Origin: Atkinsonella hypoxylon
Taxonomy: Eukaryota > Ascomycota > Sordariomycetes > Hypocreales > Clavicipitaceae
DNA length: 64,000 nucleotides
Assembly: GCA_000729835.1 (NCBI GenBank)
Contig: JFHB01000169.1
Coordinates: 1 to 64,000 of the forward strand
Direction: 5' to 3'
Of the stretch, positions 33,484 to 46,388 are shown piece after piece. The notes beneath the pieces are model-generated. The model ran no database searches and was not told where the DNA came from. It saw only the letters and a program-made list of their open reading frames with translations. Each line of letters opens with the position of its first letter. Position 1 is the first letter of the stretch. A program made the translations under genes and the position numbers.

Positions 33484-35177
33484 TTAGAGCATGGCCAGCA
33501 CGCCTATGATGCCGGCGAATGCACCCCATCCAGGAGCAGGCTTGGGTCTCGCTGCGCCGATCAACGTGGTAGCCGTTTGCGTGGCGGCGGCCGACGACTG
33601 TTGTTCGACGGTCGTGGTGCTTTGAATGACAGTGCCGGAGCCGCCAGGGATGGTGGCCGTCGAGGTAGCCTGGCCGCCTAGCGTCTCTGTCACGGTAACG
33701 ACGTTGATCGACGTCCCTGTTTCTCCGGGGGCAGTGACGGTCTGGTAGATGATGCTGGACTGGTGGACCTTGACGATTTCGGTCTTTGTCTTGACGACGG
33801 TTTGTTCCTCGCCGCCTACGGTGACGACTTCGGTTACCGGGGTGAGTTTGGTCTTTGTCTCGTAGGCTATGTCGGTGAGGGTGGCGGTGTGGTTTGGTTT
33901 TTGGATCGTCTTCAGAATGGTGACAGGCACTTCGGTCTCGATGAGGCTTGTGGATGTGGTGGTGATGGTCTGTTCTATGCCGCTGATGGTGGTGACGACT
34001 GTGACGGGGCAGAGACTCGTAATGGTTGCTTTGACGACATCTGTGGCTGTGACGGTCGCGCCCGGGTTGGTGACGGTTTCGAGCACGGTGTTTTTGATGA
34101 CCGTCTTGATGAGGCTGGTGGTGGTATAGGTGACTGTCGTTTCTTGGCCGTTGATGGTAGTCACCACTGTGACAGGACAGAGGGAGGTGAGTGTGGAGGT
34201 TATGCCCTCGACAGCCGTCTTGGTTACGTTGGGTCCCGTCACGGTGGCCTTGTAAGTTACAGGGACGACGGTCGTGATAAGCGAGATGCTGGTCTTAGTG
34301 ACGATGAATTCCTGGCCGTTTATTGTGGTGACCTGCGTGACAGGACACAAGCTGGTGATAGTCGAGGTGATGCTCTCCACGGCTGTCTTGGTCACATCGG
34401 GTCCTGTCACTGTCTTCTTTTCCGTTACAGGGACCACCGTGGTGATCAGACTGGTTGTCGTGTATGTAACAGTCTGCACTTTACCGCCAATTGTCGTGAC
34501 TTGGGTGACGGGGCAGAGACTAGTGATGATCGAGGTAACGACATCTGTAGCGGTCTGGGTGGCGGCAGGTGGAGTGACCGTCTTATAGATCGTGGTCGGC
34601 ACCTTCGTCACCACGCTGCTGGTTACGGTCTTGGTTGTGCGATAGGTCGTTCCTGGCGCAGTGACAGTCTCTGTGATCGGGCAGACGGTCGTGTAAGTGA
34701 TTTCAACCTCGGTGGTGGTGGCTCCCGTGACAGTTGGGCCAGGCACCGTGACGACGCCACCAGAGCAACCATGGCAAGCTGTGACTGTGATAGTGGAAGT
34801 CGTGAGTTTTGTCACATAAAGGGTTCTAAACACATCATGTCAGTTACGACCTTTTTTTTTTTTTTTTTTTTTCTCTCTTCTCGAGCCCCCTCTCAATCAA
34901 GTCGAGCGAAAAGCAACTATTACTTATATCATCTTGACAGAATGGCAACAACTCAAGTGTATGCGAAGTTGATGATGATAAAGAAATTTGCGGCATGTTC
35001 AACTTACGTTCCGCCCTGCGTCTGCGTCTCTGTAACAGGACAAGTCGTGACCGTCGTGTAAGTCACCAACGTCGTTTGCGGAGGAGTCTCAGAATGGTTA
35101 CCCCATCTCCTCTCGAGGCCACTCGCACCGCCCACAGCAAACACGGCAGCCAGCGAGGCTAGTCCGAAGAACCGCAT
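33484..35177 (-). CDS. Thr-rich repeat cell-wall protein, likely GPI-anchored
   Basis: 503 residues, one intron (34826-35007). A signal peptide (MRFFGLASLAAVFAVGGASG) opens the protein and a hydrophobic tail (AGIIGVLAML) closes it after a small-residue stretch, the layout of GPI-anchored wall proteins. Between them are tandem units of about 50-65 residues built on TSLCPVTxVTTI and TSLITTVVPVT; I count four good copies, each with one cysteine, and degenerate copies at both ends (TVCPITETV, KLTPVTEVV). Thr and Val dominate, so heavy O-mannosylation is expected. Function as wall or adhesion protein is inferred from architecture; the family is not named. The strand opposite is open over 432 codons only because of this composition. 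Copy number may vary between strains. Confidence 0.85.
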
Positions 35178-38100
35178 AGCGAATGTATAATGTGTATTTG
35201 AGCCTTAAACGAAAGCGATGGCGTCTCCCGTTAAACGAATGTGCTGGTGTAAGCTGGGGCAATCAGAACTGGGAGATTGCGGATGGGACGTTCCAAGGAC
35301 CCGATTAAATACTTCCCGTAGATCTAATGTTCTAAAGAAACTACCAGCTAGCGAAAGAAGAGGGCTGGCGGTGGTTTTGGAGCTTCAAGGAAGCAGATCG
35401 GGGGAGATGGTTCCAAGGTAACACGTTTTTATTCCAGGGATAGAGAGGAGAGGCTGGGATGTTTATACCTGCAAGAAGGAGCATAAACGCTTCTCTATTT
35501 TGAACCATCGCGATTGCTCATGTTCAATAATGCGTGCATCTTTTTCTCTTTACGGCAAATCATGACACCATCATCTGACAACTGGCGGTCCAGCCACCCG
35601 CTGATTACTTTGGCGTCTCCTATCCCAGCTGGCTACCCATCTCTCTTCATGCGTTTACTGCAGGAACGGCAGCTGATGGAGTGGTCACTCTCAAAAGGTT
35701 CTTCCCCAAAGGCTCTTCCTGCCACCTCACTCGTGTTTTTGCGTTGAGAAGAGGAGGGGAGTTTCCCCCCTCCAAAAAACGAAATCTCCAGCTCTCGTCA
35801 CCACCATTGCAACGTCGATCCAAGGCGTGCCGTGTTCTATCTTGGTGACATACGGAGTAGACGTAGTGATATGCCAAGCCGTGTGTCGGGATTCCGTCTC
35901 CACTCCTCATTCATGCAATGCAGCTTACCCGATGGAAGAAGAAAACATTTCTGAGGTCTGATCGAAAAAGAAAACCCCAAGTGTGAAGGGAGGAGACGGC
36001 GGTGGAGAGGAAACGAGATCTCTGGATATACAGAACAGATGGGTCGATGGGTCTTGCCTCAGCCGTTTTGTAGGCGAAACAATTGCCCAAAAGCTCATCT
36101 TGTCCAAGGTTTCGGGTGACGGAGACGGCCTGACCCACTTCACTTACCATTGCTTTTTTTTTGTCTGTGCCTCTGCCTTTGCGATTGCCTGTATATTGAT
36201 TTTGTTGTTATTCTTATGTCTTTGTTAGTTTGAACTCATTTGTTCTTGGATGTAGATGATTTGGTGGGCCCGACGGTAACAGCCAACAGCCAACAGCCAA
36301 CAGCCAGCAGCCAGCAGCCAGCAGCCAGCAGCTAACAGCTAACAGCTAACAGCTAACGGATAACTGGTGTTGACTGGTAACCGGTAGATGAGCGTTCCTT
36401 GTCCCGGTTGCCCATGCAGACGGCTGCATGTAGCGACATGCATACGCCGTGCATTGCCATCACCTTACGAAAAGAGATGCAATATGACCCGTTAGCATGC
36501 AGGATTCCGTGTGGCTAGTTTCTCCTCCACCTCATCCCGTGCCGGTGGGTGACATCCACCGACCCGACTTTTTAATCGAGACATGGGTTGCGCACTCGGC
36601 CGTGGGCTGCAAGGCCTCGAATAAAATGTCCGGTCGGTGAGAAGTTCGTCCAGTAAGCCATGGGTTGTTTTGTTGATGGAGTCCTGTCTCAACGGCGTGC
36701 AGGTCGATGTCTTGGACCACAGCTTTCTCTATTGTTCCATCCAAGTGCCCTCTTTTTCATTTTTTTCCTTTTTTCCCAGCTTATTGTGTTTTGTTTTTTT
36801 TTTTCGCCGCCGTGCCGCCCCAACCCTCTGTGAAAGTGAATTTCCTTAAAGGCTCATTCGCTAGTTGATCATGTACCCGGGCAGGTAAGGTAAGCACAGT
36901 GCTCGCCATGTACGGAGCACTCGGCACACGTGTCCATTTTGACAGGGACAATTCTCCGCCGCAACGATTATTTTTCGTTTCCTTACATTTTCAGCACCGC
37001 ATCTTTCACGCTGTTTTTGTGGTCGCGTGCAGATGCGTGTCTTGTTGCTTGATCCAGAAGGTGAGAAATAGTCTGTTGACAGAAGATGAATGAATCCCGG
37101 CGGTCAGCTCAAGCCAGCCGTTCCCATCACATCCAGTGGTTGAATCACCATGCAGTTTCGTGCTTTTCATCAGCCCCAACGTTGTACGACATTGGAACAA
37201 CCACGTCATGAAGGATGCAACGCTGTAATCCGCCGCGGCAGTGGAGCTCTCGATCGAGTGACAAAATTCGCAACGGGCCCGACCTGCGAATGCATAGAAT
37301 AACTAGGGCTGGGCTGGTTGTGTCATCATCTGTCGTCCCCATGGCATGGCTCTCTCGATATTATCCAAGTTGCGTGCTGATCTTGGGGACTTTCCGCGGG
37401 CACCCGTCCGTGACTGGTGTCTGACCTGGTGGCTGGACAACCACGCGACGGCACCCAAGACGGCACCCAAGATCCCAAGACCCCAAAGACGAGGGCCGAG
37501 ACGAGGACAAGAGGGCCAGAATGATTCAATCAGACTGCCTGCCAGCCAACCTGATTGCCAGCCTGATTGCCTGCTTGCATGAGTCCGTACAAATCAAGGC
37601 ATTGCGGATGAATCTGCGCCATCTCGTATCCATGTCCATGTGGTCGTCCAAGCTCGTCATATCTTCATCATGACTCTCTCATCCGCACCATGCCGCCGAC
37701 CTCGTATTGACAAGACGCACCCATCGCCAGCTCGACCTGTCCTTAATGCTTGCGTGGTCTTCGGCGATACACAGCAGGGCTTGGAACCCGGCTACACCAT
37801 CGCTGTACAATCTGGCCCTGACTTTCCATATTTTCCAGTACCGCCACTTGTCTCGTTTCCTCGACAGCCTCAAGTTATTGTAGCCCCAAAACTGAGTGAA
37901 CTGGTGGACTGAACGTTAAGTGTGTTTTTGTCGGCATACAAGCTGCAGCCCATGTCGTCAGTGGCATTTTCTGTCCTATGGTCACGTCGGGTCCCTACCC
38001 TAAGAAGATGATGGATGTATAGTAACATTCAGTCACAGCCGCAGTCGCAATGCAATTGCAATTGCAATTGCACCTACTCCGTATCGTTCTGTGCGGAGGT

Positions 38101-38351
38101 CTTTGGTCCTCGGAAGCATTTCCAAGTCACAAAGTCGGCGGGCCAATGTTGTGATGAGCGGAATGCGGGCCCGGCATGGCATCCCGTCGGCTCCACCCCA
38201 TCGTGACATCGTGACATCGCGACGTCGTCGCGACATCGTGGCGCCACTCAAGCTTAAAACCGGCTTATGGCACAAATTTGAATGCCACCTCACTGCTCGG
38301 TGCTCGCCAGCGCGGAGCCGGAAATGCAACCTCACGATTTTCGTAACTCAA
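35178..38351. other. Gene-free stretch, 3.2 kb
   Basis: No supported gene on either strand. It includes the wall-protein promoter, the AGCC-type tandem repeat at 36279-36357, TACGGAGTA words at 35851-35859 and 38075-38083, T-rich runs near 36745-36810, and a short CAATTG array near 38050-38070. Frames reach at most 90-100 residues and lack protein features. Confidence 0.5.
36279..36357. repeat. 7-base tandem repeat with stepwise variants
   Basis: About eleven units of seven bases: first ACAGCCA, then GCAGCCA, then ACAGCTA. The variants are grouped, which suggests duplication after mutation. Non-coding as far as I can see. Confidence 0.85.
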
Positions 38352-40303
38352 CTACATCCTAGCAAAAGCCCGTGAAGCATCCATAAACAGACTGGCTACT
38401 AGCAACATCCCGTTGAACACCGCCATCATGTAGAACGGTGCACCCTCCCCCACGGAATCGAACAACGCACCACCCACCTTGGTCAACAAGAGAATCGCCG
38501 CTGCCCCGCACAGCGAGTACACACCCGCAATGGAACCCTTCAACCGTACGCGCGACGCCGAGTCCGCGTTGCCCAACATCCGGATCAAGGGCTCTGATTC
38601 GGTTGACTCGTCCTCGTCTGGTGCAATTGATGCCTCACGTCTTACAGAACGTGCAAGATCCACTGCAGTGATGCCCTGGCCTAGCGAGCCCAGGCTGCAG
38701 ACAATGGCCCCGATTTGGCTAATGCCTATGAGTGAGACTACCACCAAGATGGTCGGTGTGCCGCCTCGTCCATCCACCTTCTTAATCTCCGGGCTTGACA
38801 GCTGCGGCAGAATCACATAACCAACCGCGCCAAGCACCGTGGCCACGACAACAGGGTAGTTTACACGGCCAGGCCGTGCTGACAAGTACCCAAAAACAGG
38901 AGCACACAGCAGTCCCATCAGCTGTGCCACCCCCGTGAGGATCGAAGACAGCACATAAGCTGCACGGCATTCCTTCTTCAGCTCCGGGGAGGGGTCGTTG
39001 GGTGATGCTTGGCAAAACCCATGCCTGATGAAAAACGTATTGACGTAGAGGGGGATGAAGAGCGAGATGGCCACTGTCGACGCGCGAGCCACAAAGCCGC
39101 CAAGGTAGCCAAGACAAATCCTCGAGTCCGTGAATCCAAGACGCACCGAATCCTTCATTAGATGGTAATACGGAACCAACTTCTGTTCACAGATCAGTCA
39201 GTTAGCGGTCCCCCGAAAAGGAAAAGGCCTAGAAAATGGTGGCACCAGAATAGAAAGAAAAAATAGAAAAATAGACATGTAGTACATACTTGTCTTCGAG
39301 ATCCTGCACCATTTCCGTGGCTGGTCTCGTTATCCACGTCCAATCTCGCAAGTGCATTGCGTTCTGACATCCCAAGAAGGACTCTCCATCCCTTGCCTTC
39401 TTCACCCTGCAAGTTGCGCAAACCAATAAAAACAAATACACCAACCGCCAACGATATACCACCCACAACGTAGAAGCTATATGACACTGCCTGTCCCAGA
39501 GACACGCCGTCAAGCTCGCTGAATCTCGCCGGCAGCGGGAGGAACAAGACAAGCGCAACAAGTGCACCACAGCCGGTAAACAATCCGACAAATCCAGCCA
39601 ACGCAGACGGCTTTTCAAGCTTGCTTGCCGTATCTGGCCGTGCCTGCGATCCTCTCGAGTCGGTTGACAAGGACCGCGTATATCGTTCTGGGGTAATAGT
39701 CGCTTCCGATTCTACCGAAAATGCAACGCTCAATCGCTGGTTGTGCTTGTACCTCGACGGATTTCGTCCATCACCTACTTCGCCCTCATCCGTCAGCGAC
39801 GGCAATATGGCTGTCACCATAGTAGCACTGTGTGTGTCTCCGAATTAAACAACCCCCTTGTTAGCAAGCGGACATCTCGGGTCGGGCTGTCTGATGCCTG
39901 GAGGGGAAATCTGCACTCACGCCGCTGAAGATCCCACGGCGAAGAAGATGCGCGCAAGAAGAAGTTGAGGATAGACATTGGTTGCCTGCACAAACAGCAT
40001 AAGTGCTATGCCAATGATGCTATAACCTATTACGGCTACCCATCGCACGCCGAGTCGATCTGATACTAGACCCCAGACTGGACAGGCCACGAGGGCGACA
40101 ACCTCATCGGCGAATCCAAGCGTGCCCACAACATCTCCCACTTTCTTCTTCTGCCCAATGAGGTCGGTAATGACGAAGGAAATGGAACTGTTGAGAAAGA
40201 CGAGGAAGGATATGGAAAAGAGTGATATGCCGAGCAGGTATGTCACTGCTTGGGTGGTTGTTGTGGTTGGCGCAAATGGTAAGAATCGTGATAGGCGTGA
40301 CAT
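38352..40303 (-). CDS. Major facilitator superfamily transporter
   Basis: 583-residue membrane transporter with two blocks of about six helices. Introns are 39828-39920 and 39183-39289. The first block holds LFSISFLVFLNSSISFVITD and the MFS loop 2-3 signature as GFADEVVALVACPVWGLVSDRLGVR (residues near 62-86). A long Ser/Arg-rich cytosolic loop follows TM4 (about 140-195), and another lies in mid-protein. The second block includes STVAISLFIPLYVNTFFIRH. The overall type resembles the poorly known yeast Ycr023c-like MFS proteins. The substrate cannot be given, and no biosynthetic genes surround it. The start ATG at 40303 sits shortly before the first helix. Confidence 0.85.
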
Positions 40304-41044
40304 GGTGACCCAAGTACAAATACACGATGACCTCTGGCGTAGAGGTGATGGTCGAATTACATGGCGCGAAACTCGAAAATAATGCTCGTTTGCCGAGTAG
40401 TGTTGCGCTGTTTGTGTTCGTGTCGTGGTGCTGACGAAAAGGGAGGAGATATATACATGCTTAAAGCTGGAATCCAGCTTAGCTTAGCTTAGCTTAGCGT
40501 GACCACAGGCATGTTTTTATCTCTCTCCAACAGGGCGGCGCCACCATAGGAGTCCGCTCGGCAATCCCGGAATGATATCGCCATTACATAAGCAGGACAG
40601 CTCCTGTCAGAAATGGGAATCGATCTTAGAAGGAAAATAATAATAAAAAAAACCCCGGTCAATAGTGGTATCGTTTCCGATTGAGGACAATCAGGCATAT
40701 CATTCTTTATGGTGCAAAGTTCTTGACATACCTATCATGCCCTCGACCGAGCATATGAGCACATCTACGCAAGTCAAGGTGACTCTGCGCCGCCTACAGC
40801 ATGGCTGGAACAGAGCACTGTAGCACCATCACCACAGGACGCCCAAAAATCATAGACCGTGGGTTCAATCATGGCAACAAATATAACATGAGAAGCAATA
40901 CCGCCCAAACGTCCAAACGTCCCAAAAGCTCCTGATGATCTCGGTTGCAGATGTCCAACCCTTCAAATGCCATAACTCCAATAGCCTTTTGTAAACACTA
41001 ATTGCCATCGAGAAATCTCGGCAATTGGTTCCTTGTGATGCAGC
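40304..41044. other. Intergenic between MFS transporter and ARP8
   Basis: Promoter side of the transporter and 3' side of ARP8. An AGCTT pentamer is repeated about four times at 40476-40498. No gene. Confidence 0.5.
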
Positions 41045-43425
41045 CTACCATGCCCAAAGCACCTTGTGATGCAAGGTTCTCGCACCGAGCCGCTCAAACT
41101 CAAAAGGTGTGATCCACGAGTCGTTTGTCGAAAGTTTGGCAAACACGCTGGCTCCCTTCCATGCCACCACCTGCTCGTCCATATCTCTCGCGCTTCTGCT
41201 TACAAGGATTCGGTCAAATAGATCAGGCCGCCGTGCCTTGATCTTTTCTTCCAGAACAACTGTAAATTGAGGAATTTTGGAGCCACCTCCGATGACCATG
41301 ATACTGCCTAGCAAGTCTCGAAGTTTCTTATCATCGCCCTTAGCCGCATTTTGAATACTCGTCAGAATTGCAATGTCAAGAGGGGCAGTTGGAAGCACTG
41401 AGTCTCGCTCAGCAGCGATGGACGCAGCACTTCGCGCATTAGGATCAACAAACATCCCTGCAGGTGCCGTCTGTGAAGCCTGGCCAGGTACTGGGGTACC
41501 GGCGGCGCGGGAACCACTCGGGGCAGGGCTGTCTCCGTTAAGAGTATCTTTTCCAGCTCCGAAAATGTATGGTGCAGGCGTCCCGTTCCCTTCTGGAGCG
41601 GGAGAACCGGCATGAGATCCAGCGGGAGTGCCATTGATCCCGTTGTCTCCCTTGCCGAGGAAATTGAATGATGATCGCTCTCTGCTGGGCGTCGACACTT
41701 CCTGAGATAGCGATGTACCATTCATCGTCGTCGACGATGTGATAGATGGCTTCACCAGAGCTAAGATTGCCAGTTGAGCAGCTGATGAAGGGTCATCAGG
41801 GATGTCCACCTCGTATGCGTTGTACGATCGTTCGACTAATTTCCGCCGGCCTCGAAGTTTCGTGCTATTGTCGAATATCGACGGATCAAACACTCCCATG
41901 GCTGAAAGGATCACTTCGTCATACGTCTTGAACGTATATTTTTTCGTTGACTGATTAGGGGCACGGACGTGAAAGTTGTATAGCTGCACCGAAATGTCTG
42001 CCTGGGACATGGTGCACTGCTTCATCTTCAGCTCTTCGGCGAGGAGGAAATCATACCGCCGCTGAAGATTGATATCTTGGTACGGAAAATTGTCGTAAAG
42101 CATCATCTTGATAAAGGTTTCTGTTATGTCGTATCCTCCATACTTTAGATTGATCCTGGAGTCCTCGATACAGAGGCCGTCTTCCACGCAAGTGACCGAC
42201 GTCTTCTGTGCTCCAACATCCACAACACAGGCCCCAGTGTAACCAGCACCAAAAGTTGCTGCCATGCTCTCTTGCACAAAGCACACTCTGTTGAACTCAA
42301 ACCACGTCATGCAAGATCGCAGGACTTGTTCGACATACCGCTTGTCGTAGAGATCGGGTATCACAAACACACAGCTATATTGTTGCCATTCGCTATTGGT
42401 CGTCAGTCCCAATTCTTGTCGAAGCGCTTTATCCAGCAGAGTTTCAAAGTCATCATAGAGGTGTTCTTGGCTCGAATAGTCATCCTCGTTCCACCACCCA
42501 TGCCGCAACGGCCACCAAAGCTTGAACTTGGGATTTGAGTCCTCTGGAACGCGAAGAGCCTCGTGACCGATGAAACAAGAAGCGGGCGACTCTGGGTCTT
42601 CTAGGGTCTTCACATCTGTCCAGTTAATTTCCAGCGGATCGATATGCTTTTCGATGATTTCTGGTTCCGTGCGACGATTGAAAGTCTGCACTAGTTCCTT
42701 GGAGTTTGGTAGAACTTTTCTCTTGTTGGCGCGCATTTCTATCTTGAGCTCATTGCACATTTTAGAGTACTTCTTGGACCATTCCTCGCCATACTGCTGA
42801 TCAGTTGTCTTGGCCTCGAAATGCCTTCGTGGAAGAGCCTCATACATCTCCGATTCGGTTTGAGGAAACTTGGTGGCCAATGCGGTGGGTATTGTACGGG
42901 GTAGAGCATCACTGGCGAAGCCGATGCGAAGGTTTTGACTTCCGGGATGAATAACAATGATGCGCGATGGGTCGACACCACCAGAGAGGGTCGCGGCGCC
43001 GTCCTCGTCGGCGAGGTCCGGAGCGGGAAGAGGGATTTCGCCATTAGCTGTCTTGGATAGATTTCGATCGTGTTCCCGAGCAGATTGAACCAGTCGGTCT
43101 CGCGTTGCGTCATTCTGAAGACGCAGAGCAAGGATTTGATCATCCCGCTTCATGTAGTCGCTGCGCAATTATAAGAAGAGGTCAGTACTCGTCATTTCCA
43201 TTTTATTGCAGGCAGACTCGTTGCGGCTTACGTATAGTAATTCTTCTGGTTGATGGGAGCAACGTCTGGCCAGGAGGTGAGTTTCATGCCATTGTCCGTT
43301 CTCTCCAACCCTAGAAAGCAATGTCAGCTAGGTTGCTTCCTGAACTGGCTATATCAGCAAACCGAGGCGCACAAGCTTCACCTACCCTCTCTGAGCAGTA
43401 CCCTCTCGGAAACTTTGCCAACCAT
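41045..43425 (-). CDS. ARP8: Actin-related protein 8, INO80 chromatin remodeller subunit
   Basis: 744-residue nuclear actin-related protein; with Arp4 and actin it forms the INO80 module that senses linker DNA. Introns are 43311-43385 and 43161-43231; two short first exons give MVGKVSERVLLREGLERTDN and TSWPDVAPINQKNYYTDYMK. The actin fold begins with IIVIHPGSQNLRIGFASD, has the large Arp8 insertion WWPLRHGWWNEDDY, the CVVDVGAQKTSVTCVEDGLC phosphate loop and the YGGYDITETF word. A Pro/Gly/Ser-rich disordered insert lies at about 495-585. The fold ends with MVIGGGSKIPQF and AWKGASVFAKL. The length matches filamentous Arp8. Confidence 0.95.
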
Positions 43426-45665
43426 GATGAAAGTCTTGCCCTAGCATAGGCAAACTGGCCAGCGATAGAATCGGTCAAAAAGTGGTCGAAACAGATCTGC
43501 CGACACGAGGCCGTGAATTCCCCACGCGCACTGGTAGAACTGCCAAAATCGCCTAGCTCCCCTTGCCACTTGATGCTCAGAAATCACTGCTGCTTGCGCA
43601 GGACCCAGTGGGACCTTGCGGGATACATGTAAGCTTATCGGGGCTCCGGTTAAACCTTGATCCGTTTCTGAGTGGGAGCGGAAGCAAATACCGACTGCAA
43701 CATGATAACTACCTGTGCTTTACTTTAACCTGTACTTTACCTGCTAATCATGGCACAGACAGTGACGCACTTATCAACTCTGATCACATTCTAGGGCTGG
43801 TGATTATATCCATCGAGTGCTGGCCCATTGCTTTGAATTTCATTCATGAGTAAATACGTTCATATACACTTTTGCAGCCGTGGTCATATCGTGGACATTT
43901 TGAGTCTTTTGCTATTGCTTCCGCAATCAAGAAAAAGGTCTCGTAAACTGCATGGGAGGAGCAGTATGGCACTAGACCATGTATCCGCATGATGGCCATT
44001 GCTCATCTCGAGGATGGTTATAGAGGGACGGGTATTCAAGTTCTAGCGTCGCCGGAGGATCACATTGTCAGCCTCTACTCTCTTTACCTCAAGAATATGG
44101 CGGCGAGAACTTCGATTGTCAACGGCATGTCCGAAAATATAGCATTGCTCTGAACACAAATGTCCTGAAAGACATCGCGGCAATCACGACGTGTATTTCT
44201 GAAGTCGCAACATTGTCGACCGTGTTTCGTGTTTTCGTTGTTGACTTTTGCTTTTGTCTTTCTTTATTGCTGTCACTTCGTTCTATTGTTGCATTCTTTT
44301 TTTAAGGCATGCGCCAACTTTTCTGCCAACATTTATACCTTGATAGCTTGTCCCTCATACATAGCGAATAAGGTCATCGTCAGGATTGTACTTGTTAATG
44401 TGGTATGTACGCTTCCGTCATTATCTGGCCAATCTTGAATTCTTGTGTCGTTCAAGGTTCTGAACTGAATAAGTCTCCTTTAGCATGTTAAATGGAGGGG
44501 TAACTAGTCTCGATAACGGCTAGGAAACATCATGCAGATTCCCAAGTCAAAACAATATCGCGGCCTCTGGTCACTATCAGCGACTTGAGTAACAGAACAC
44601 GCCCATTAGTGGTGACAAAAAGTGACGATAGTTTTATTGGCCTTGACTGACTTACTGTGGTTTTTAAGCAATTACATGCGTGCAGACACATCGCGTTCTA
44701 GGTAGAAGAGATGCCAAATCGGCTTATCTTCATCATAGGATCAGTACCCTTCGCACACTGCTGCGCAAATGTACTGCGCATTATGCGCCAACAATGTCTT
44801 GACCTTTACGGAGTACTGTATGAGCCTTTGTGACTGGCATTGCTCCACCAGATACAAGTTGCTGCCGATTCGATTTCATGGAAGGGCATTAGAGAGCTGT
44901 TCACATTGATCACGCGCTCTCACGGCTAGCCTGTTGAGACAATTTACTACTCGAAGATTCGGCCTTATAGGAATTTAACAATTATCATTGTCCTTTATGG
45001 TCTATCGCTTGTCTGCCCACTCATTCCTTTCCTATAAATTGGCTGTTAGGCAGGTATGGTCCTCTTTAATACAACAATGGAAAATTCCCGTTATGGGATT
45101 CTGGAATCGTTGCTGCGCATTACCGGTTTACAGTGGAACATTCGTGCATGCTCCTGGTCGTGAGGAGGATACAGGGTAAGCTGTCAAGACCTAAACACCA
45201 TATGTGTCAATGCTCTCAATAAAAGTATCGCCCTTGTTGTCCATTGCCGTGAAGGAAATGTTTTTGATGAGATCCATGGTTAATAAAGGTAGAAAGGGCG
45301 GGAGGAGCTACGTTCTGGTTGCCTGAGAAAGCCTCGAAAGCCATGATGAAACTCACTCCTCATTTGGCGGGCGTCACCTGACATCACCCGCAACCATGAC
45401 GTTGCCACATTCCGTCGTTGCTGCAATCTCCCGTCCGCGATTTTATTGCCAGAGAAACACAATTCGCATTTACTTCTGTCCAAGCTTTTGTCTTCACACT
45501 CATCCGATTCAAAACTCGTAACCTGGCGACATTTTGCCTCACATCAATCGACTTGATCACCGCGCGGTCAGACAGCTGTGCCTCATCGACTTATCACAAT
45601 CACACCCATATATCCAGACCTTCCGGGCTGCAGTCAACAGCTGAAGTCGACATTAGTCCTCCCTC
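43426..45665. other. Gene-free stretch, 2.2 kb
   Basis: No supported gene. The last 300 bases are CA- and CT-rich and likely form the promoter and leader of the next gene. One TACGGAGTA word is at 44807-44815. Confidence 0.5.
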
Positions 45666-46388
45666 ATGGCTCCCATCCCAGTATATAGTGCCAGCCCTAT
45701 TAATGCTACCAAGCCAAGCGGTGTCACTCTGAAGACTGCACCATCGGGAGGATCAGGAGAAGGCGGTCAACATCCACAAACGACCAGAGCTGGAAATGCT
45801 GCGCAGGCATATCCAGATGCACAACCGGGAGCTACGCCATCGCTTCCCAAGCAGACGGGTGTACCACAAGCGAACAATGCCTTGCCTACACCTACGCAGA
45901 GCAGCTCTGTTTTGAGTGGCGATCCTCCTGCGCCACAACCCGGTGCTGTTCCCGTACCTCCAAGTTATGCTGCATCCAACGTTCTCCCACCTCCGCCGAA
46001 GGCTGGCCAGTCACTGCAAAGCCAGCAAGCTGCATCTGTGACAACAATGCCACCACAGATGGGTTACCAACCGCCCCAAGCATCTCTACCAATCCAGGGA
46101 CGGTCATTAACTTCCACAACGGCGCCGTACACTGCATCGACTACGGCTGGGCCTTCCCCGACATCCCATCAGGGCCACCACCCCGCAGCGGGCTACTCTC
46201 CAGCAGCGGGAGGGTATCAGCAAGGCGTAAATGCTGCAGGTTACAACCATCACCAACGATCAACTACAGAAAATGAGGAGCAAAATGAGGCAAGCATGTG
46301 GGACACGGCAAAGAAGTGGGCAGCTTCAGCTGGTGAGAGCCTGGCGGCTGCGGAGAACGAAGTCTGGAAACGAATCAACAAGGAGTGA
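45666..46388 (+). CDS. Pro/Gln/Ser-rich fungal protein of unknown function
   Basis: Single-exon 240-residue protein. Residues 1-205 are low-complexity, rich in Pro, Ala, Gln, Ser and Thr with PPPP and QSQQAAS runs and likely disordered. The last 30 residues (MWDTAKKWAASAGESLAAAE, then NEVWKRINKE) look like an amphipathic helix with Trp at regular spacing, and are the part most likely to be functional. No signal peptide or membrane segment. I do not recognise a named family; similar proteins with this tail seem to occur in other filamentous ascomycetes, but I state that from memory. Start: the ATG at 45666 opens the frame. Confidence 0.75.
   Translation: MAPIPVYSASPINATKPSGVTLKTAPSGGSGEGGQHPQTTRAGNAAQAYPDAQPGATPSLPKQTGVPQANNALPTPTQSSSVLSGDPPAPQPGAVPVPPSYAASNVLPPPPKAGQSLQSQQAASVTTMPPQMGYQPPQASLPIQGRSLTSTTAPYTASTTAGPSPTSHQGHHPAAGYSPAAGGYQQGVNAAGYNHHQRSTTENEEQNEASMWDTAKKWAASAGESLAAAENEVWKRINKE

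Noticed and set aside
33763..35061. 432-codon plus-strand frame
   Set aside because: It is antisense to the Thr-rich repeat protein and is open because of that gene's repetitive codons; it has no independent protein features.
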